DNA of 17,083 nt from Bacillota bacterium. GTDB lineage: Bacteria > Bacillota > Clostridia > Acetivibrionales > DSM-1351. A model generated the notes under the pieces. It made no database searches. It saw nothing but the letters and a program-made list of their open reading frames with translations, and was not told the DNA's origin. The position numbers and the translations under genes were made by a program. The stretch is taken from NCBI GenBank assembly GCA_023441625.1, contig JAEZOA010000142.1, positions 1 through 17,083 of the forward strand, read 5' to 3'. Shown piece by piece: positions 15,281 through 17,083 of the stretch. Positions within the stretch are counted from its first letter, which is position 1, and each line of letters opens with the position of its first letter.

Positions 15281-16768
15281 TTATAGCTGTATTATTTTGG
15301 TTGCTATTTTTTCGCAAAATACTTTATCGTGTTCGACAAATAGTATTGTTGGTTTGAATTTTAGTAAAAGCTCCTCTATTTGTATACGGGATATTACATC
15401 AATATAGTTCATAGGTTCATCCCAGACGTGCAAGTGGGCCTGTTCACAAAGGCTCTTTGCAAGCAGTACTTTCTTTTTTTGACCTCCGCTAAAATGCTGA
15501 ATATCTTTTTCAAACTGTACCCTTGAAAAATCAAGCTTTCGCAAAATTGCTTTAAAAAGGCTTTCATCAATGTCACATTGTTTTGCATAATCCGACAAGT
15601 TACCACTCAACGATGAAGTATCCTGTGAAACATATGAGATTTGCAGTCTGCTGCCTTTGTCAAAAGTCCCAGTATAAGGTATGTCTTCGCCGTATATTAG
15701 TTTTATTATGCTTGATTTGCCGGAGCCGTTTTTGCCTCATAGAGCAATTCTGTCACCTTTTTCAACAGAGAACGAAACATTACTACATACAGGATTATCG
15801 CCATATTCAATTGAAATATCCCTGAGAAATACAAGTCTGTTTGAGTGATAATTCATCTGGGAAATCTTTAAATCCTCAGAACTTTCGATGTTTTTTAGTA
15901 GTTTAGATTTCTCTTCAATTACACTTTGCTGGCGTTCCTCAATTGACTTTGCACGACTCATCATTTTCTTCGATTTTGCCGCCTGTAAAGGCAGATATCC
16001 CTTTTTGTTATCAACCTTTATCGGATCAATTCCCACTTTCTTTCGTTCTGCCCGATCAGACCACTCCACTTTCTCCCTTGCAGTTTCTCTTAAGCGTTTT
16101 ATCTCTTTTTTTAGCTTTTCATTTTCAGAATGTTCAAAGCTATCCTGTTTTTCTTTATTCACAAGCCAAGATGAAAAGTTACCTCGCTGTACTTCAATAT
16201 TTATCTTATTAATGTTAAGTATATGATCAACACAGCCATCTAGAAATGCCCGGTCATGAGAAACTAAAATATATCCCTTTTTAGAATTTAAATATTTACT
16301 TACAAGCTCTCTTCCTTTCAAGTCAAGATGATTTGTTGGCTCATCTATTAGTAAAAAGCTTTTTTCCTTAAGAAACAATATCGCAAGTAACACCTTTGTC
16401 TGTTCACCATTTGAAAGGGTATCAAAGGGTCTATATAGAGCATCTTCTTTGACTTCAAGAGAAGTCATTTCTCGTAATAATTGCCAGTAAAGGAAGTCGG
16501 GTTCTATGCTTTCCAATACATCAATTGTGTTAATAGTCTTATTTTTCACTTCGTAAGGAAAATATTCAAAAGCAACTGATGACGAAATACTACCGCTATA
16601 CTCATGTTTACCAAGCAAAAGATTCAAAAAAGTAGTTTTTCCTCTGCCATTTCTGCCTGTAAAACCGAGTTTCCAATCAGTATCAATTTGAAAACTGACT
16701 TTTTCAAAGATATAATCGTAGCTACCGTTATATGCAAATGTAAGGTTGGAAATATTGATTAATGACAT
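15281..16768 (-). pseudogene. Lsa-type ABC-F ribosome-protection protein, one in-frame stop
   Basis: Read through a single TGA at 15737-15739 (codon 344), this is a complete 495-residue protein, the Lsa/Vga-group length. The start ATG 16768 has AGGAGGG seven bases upstream. Domain 1: Walker A GRNGRGKTT (38-46), LSNGEQTK, LLIDEPTNHLD, SHDRAFLD. A long charged linker (about 210-310) is the ribosome-contacting arm. Domain 2: GDRIAL, then the stop, then GKNGSGKSS, SGGQKKKVLLA, VWDEPMNYID and VEHDKVF. Relatives have a sense codon at the stop position (GDRIALxGxNGxGKST); CGA to TGA would explain it. Lsa-type proteins free ribosomes from lincosamides, streptogramin A and pleuromutilins. With the stop, only 343 residues with one ATPase site are made, so the gene is probably inactive unless the stop is misread or is a sequencing error. 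No other damage is seen. Confidence 0.88.
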
Positions 16769-16786
16769 TGTTATGCCCTCCTGTAT

Positions 16787-16824
16787 AAAAAATTGGCTGC
16801 AAGAAAGCAAATTCTTGCAGCCAA
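16787..16824 (-). terminator. Leader terminator (attenuator) of the ABC-F gene
   Basis: On the minus strand, a perfect 13-bp stem TTGGCTGCAAGAA / TTCTTGCAGCCAA (16812-16824 with 16793-16805), a 6-nt loop and exactly six U (16787-16792). It ends about four bases before the AGGAGGG ribosome binding site at 16776-16782, so it stops transcripts before the coding region. ABC-F genes of this kind are often induced by relieving such a terminator. Confidence 0.9.
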
Positions 16825-16874
16825 TACAAAGCATAGCAAATACCAAAAAGGTATAACAAAGCACTATATATCAG

Positions 16875-16919
16875 TCAAAAAGAATATACACTTTCTTGCA
16901 TACAAGCACAACAAAACAT
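16875..16919 (-). CDS. Possible leader peptide of the ABC-F attenuator
   Basis: A 14-codon frame MFCCACMQESVYSF from ATG 16919 to TGA 16875-16877; a shorter version starts at ATG 16901. Its codons 7-10 contain the antiterminator strand. No good ribosome binding site precedes either ATG, which is why confidence is low. A ribosome held early in this frame would leave 16891-16900 free to pair with the terminator arm. Another open frame runs from GTG 16864 into the ABC-F start without a stop, but it crosses the terminator stem and is probably chance. Confidence 0.35.
   Translation of the reverse strand: MFCCACMQESVYSF
16891..16900 (-). promoter_or_regulatory. Candidate antiterminator strand in the ABC-F leader
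   Basis: The minus-strand sequence TGCAAGAAAG here is perfectly complementary to CTTTCTTGCA at 16798-16807, which forms most of the descending arm of the leader terminator and part of its loop. Pairing would destroy the terminator and allow read-through. A small ATACC-AAAAA-GGTAT hairpin (16840-16854) lies between. Confidence 0.65.
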
Positions 16920-16976
16920 GCGGAATATGCTACCGCTAAACTTACAACATTTTGTTATGTGTAAATGCTAACATGT

Positions 16977-17026
16977 AAGTACACAAATCTTTTAAAGTAA
17001 AAGTGCACAGATTTGTGTACTTTTTG
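16977..17026 (+). terminator. Long hairpin with T tract in a divergent intergenic region
   Basis: A perfect 14-bp stem (16977-16990 with 17009-17022), an 18-nt loop, then TTTTT on the plus strand. It has the form of an intrinsic terminator but no plus-strand gene lies upstream of it; the ABC-F gene is transcribed away from it. It may block antisense or read-through transcription toward the next promoter, or act as a regulator site shared by both divergent genes. Confidence 0.6.
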
Positions 17027-17072
17027 TTTTGTACTTAAATTCTGTATAATTTTATTAATCATAAATTGGAGG
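17022..17072 (+). promoter_or_regulatory. Promoter and ribosome binding site of the next gene
   Basis: TATAAT at 17045-17050 with a weak -35 (TTTTGT, 17022-17027, 17-nt spacer) and GGAGG at 17068-17072. The ATG at 17073 is too close to GGAGG to be the start, so the coding region probably begins just past the right edge. The product cannot be named. Confidence 0.6.
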
Positions 17073-17083
17073 ATGATAAAATT

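Noticed and set aside
16769..16864. N-terminal extension of the ABC-F frame to GTG 16864
   Set aside because: It crosses the leader terminator stem and the AGGAGGG site; the family starts at MSLINISN with a perfect ribosome binding site.

Overview
The window looks like a low-GC, AT-rich chromosome segment from a Gram-positive Clostridia-type bacterium, possibly near Ruminiclostridium (this placement is inference). The grounds are AT-rich codon use, GGAGG-type ribosome binding sites, sigma-A-like promoters, lipoprotein signal peptides, a fused homocysteine methyltransferase/methylene-THF reductase, and an Lsa-type ABC-F gene.

Region 1 (1-5050) is a decaying accessory island. It holds scraps of broken genes: a repeated 170-bp module (1-170 and 3318-3487), a short ORF with a beta-propeller-like end, a multiply frameshifted M15-peptidase-like gene (1257-2071), two broken copies of one small secreted-protein family (2077-2415 and 3082-3317), an intact DUF5991-like lipoprotein (2547-3023), a C-terminal orphan (3506-3841), a minus-strand lipoprotein (4090-4830), and a minus-strand remnant of an ATPase_2-type P-loop ATPase (4827-5048). 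The stretch 3082-3841 is a mosaic of three modules, two of which have relatives elsewhere in the window.

Region 2 (5128-10476) is an ordinary co-directional set that starts at a very good sigma-A promoter (5128-5156). It contains a homocysteine S-methyltransferase/MTHFR fusion, a pterin-binding methyltransferase domain protein that overlaps it by 4 nt, a long-chain acyl-CoA synthetase, an inositol-monophosphatase family protein that overlaps the synthetase gene by 1 nt, and a strong terminator. The first two genes form most of a split methionine synthase, but no cobalamin-binding or reactivation domain is present in the window.

Region 3 (10600-15260) has a membrane-anchored MutS-like ATPase, a secreted protein built from seven tandem ~85-residue modules, and a TspO/MBR membrane protein. 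Hairpins follow the latter two genes.

Region 4 (15281-17083) has, on the minus strand, an Lsa-type ABC-F ribosome-protection gene. It is intact except for one in-frame TGA at codon 344, where the family has a sense codon. It is preceded by a clear transcription attenuator: a 13-bp perfect stem plus U6 just before the ribosome binding site, a competing 10-nt antiterminator strand upstream, and a possible leader peptide. A divergent promoter at the right edge drives a gene that begins outside the window.
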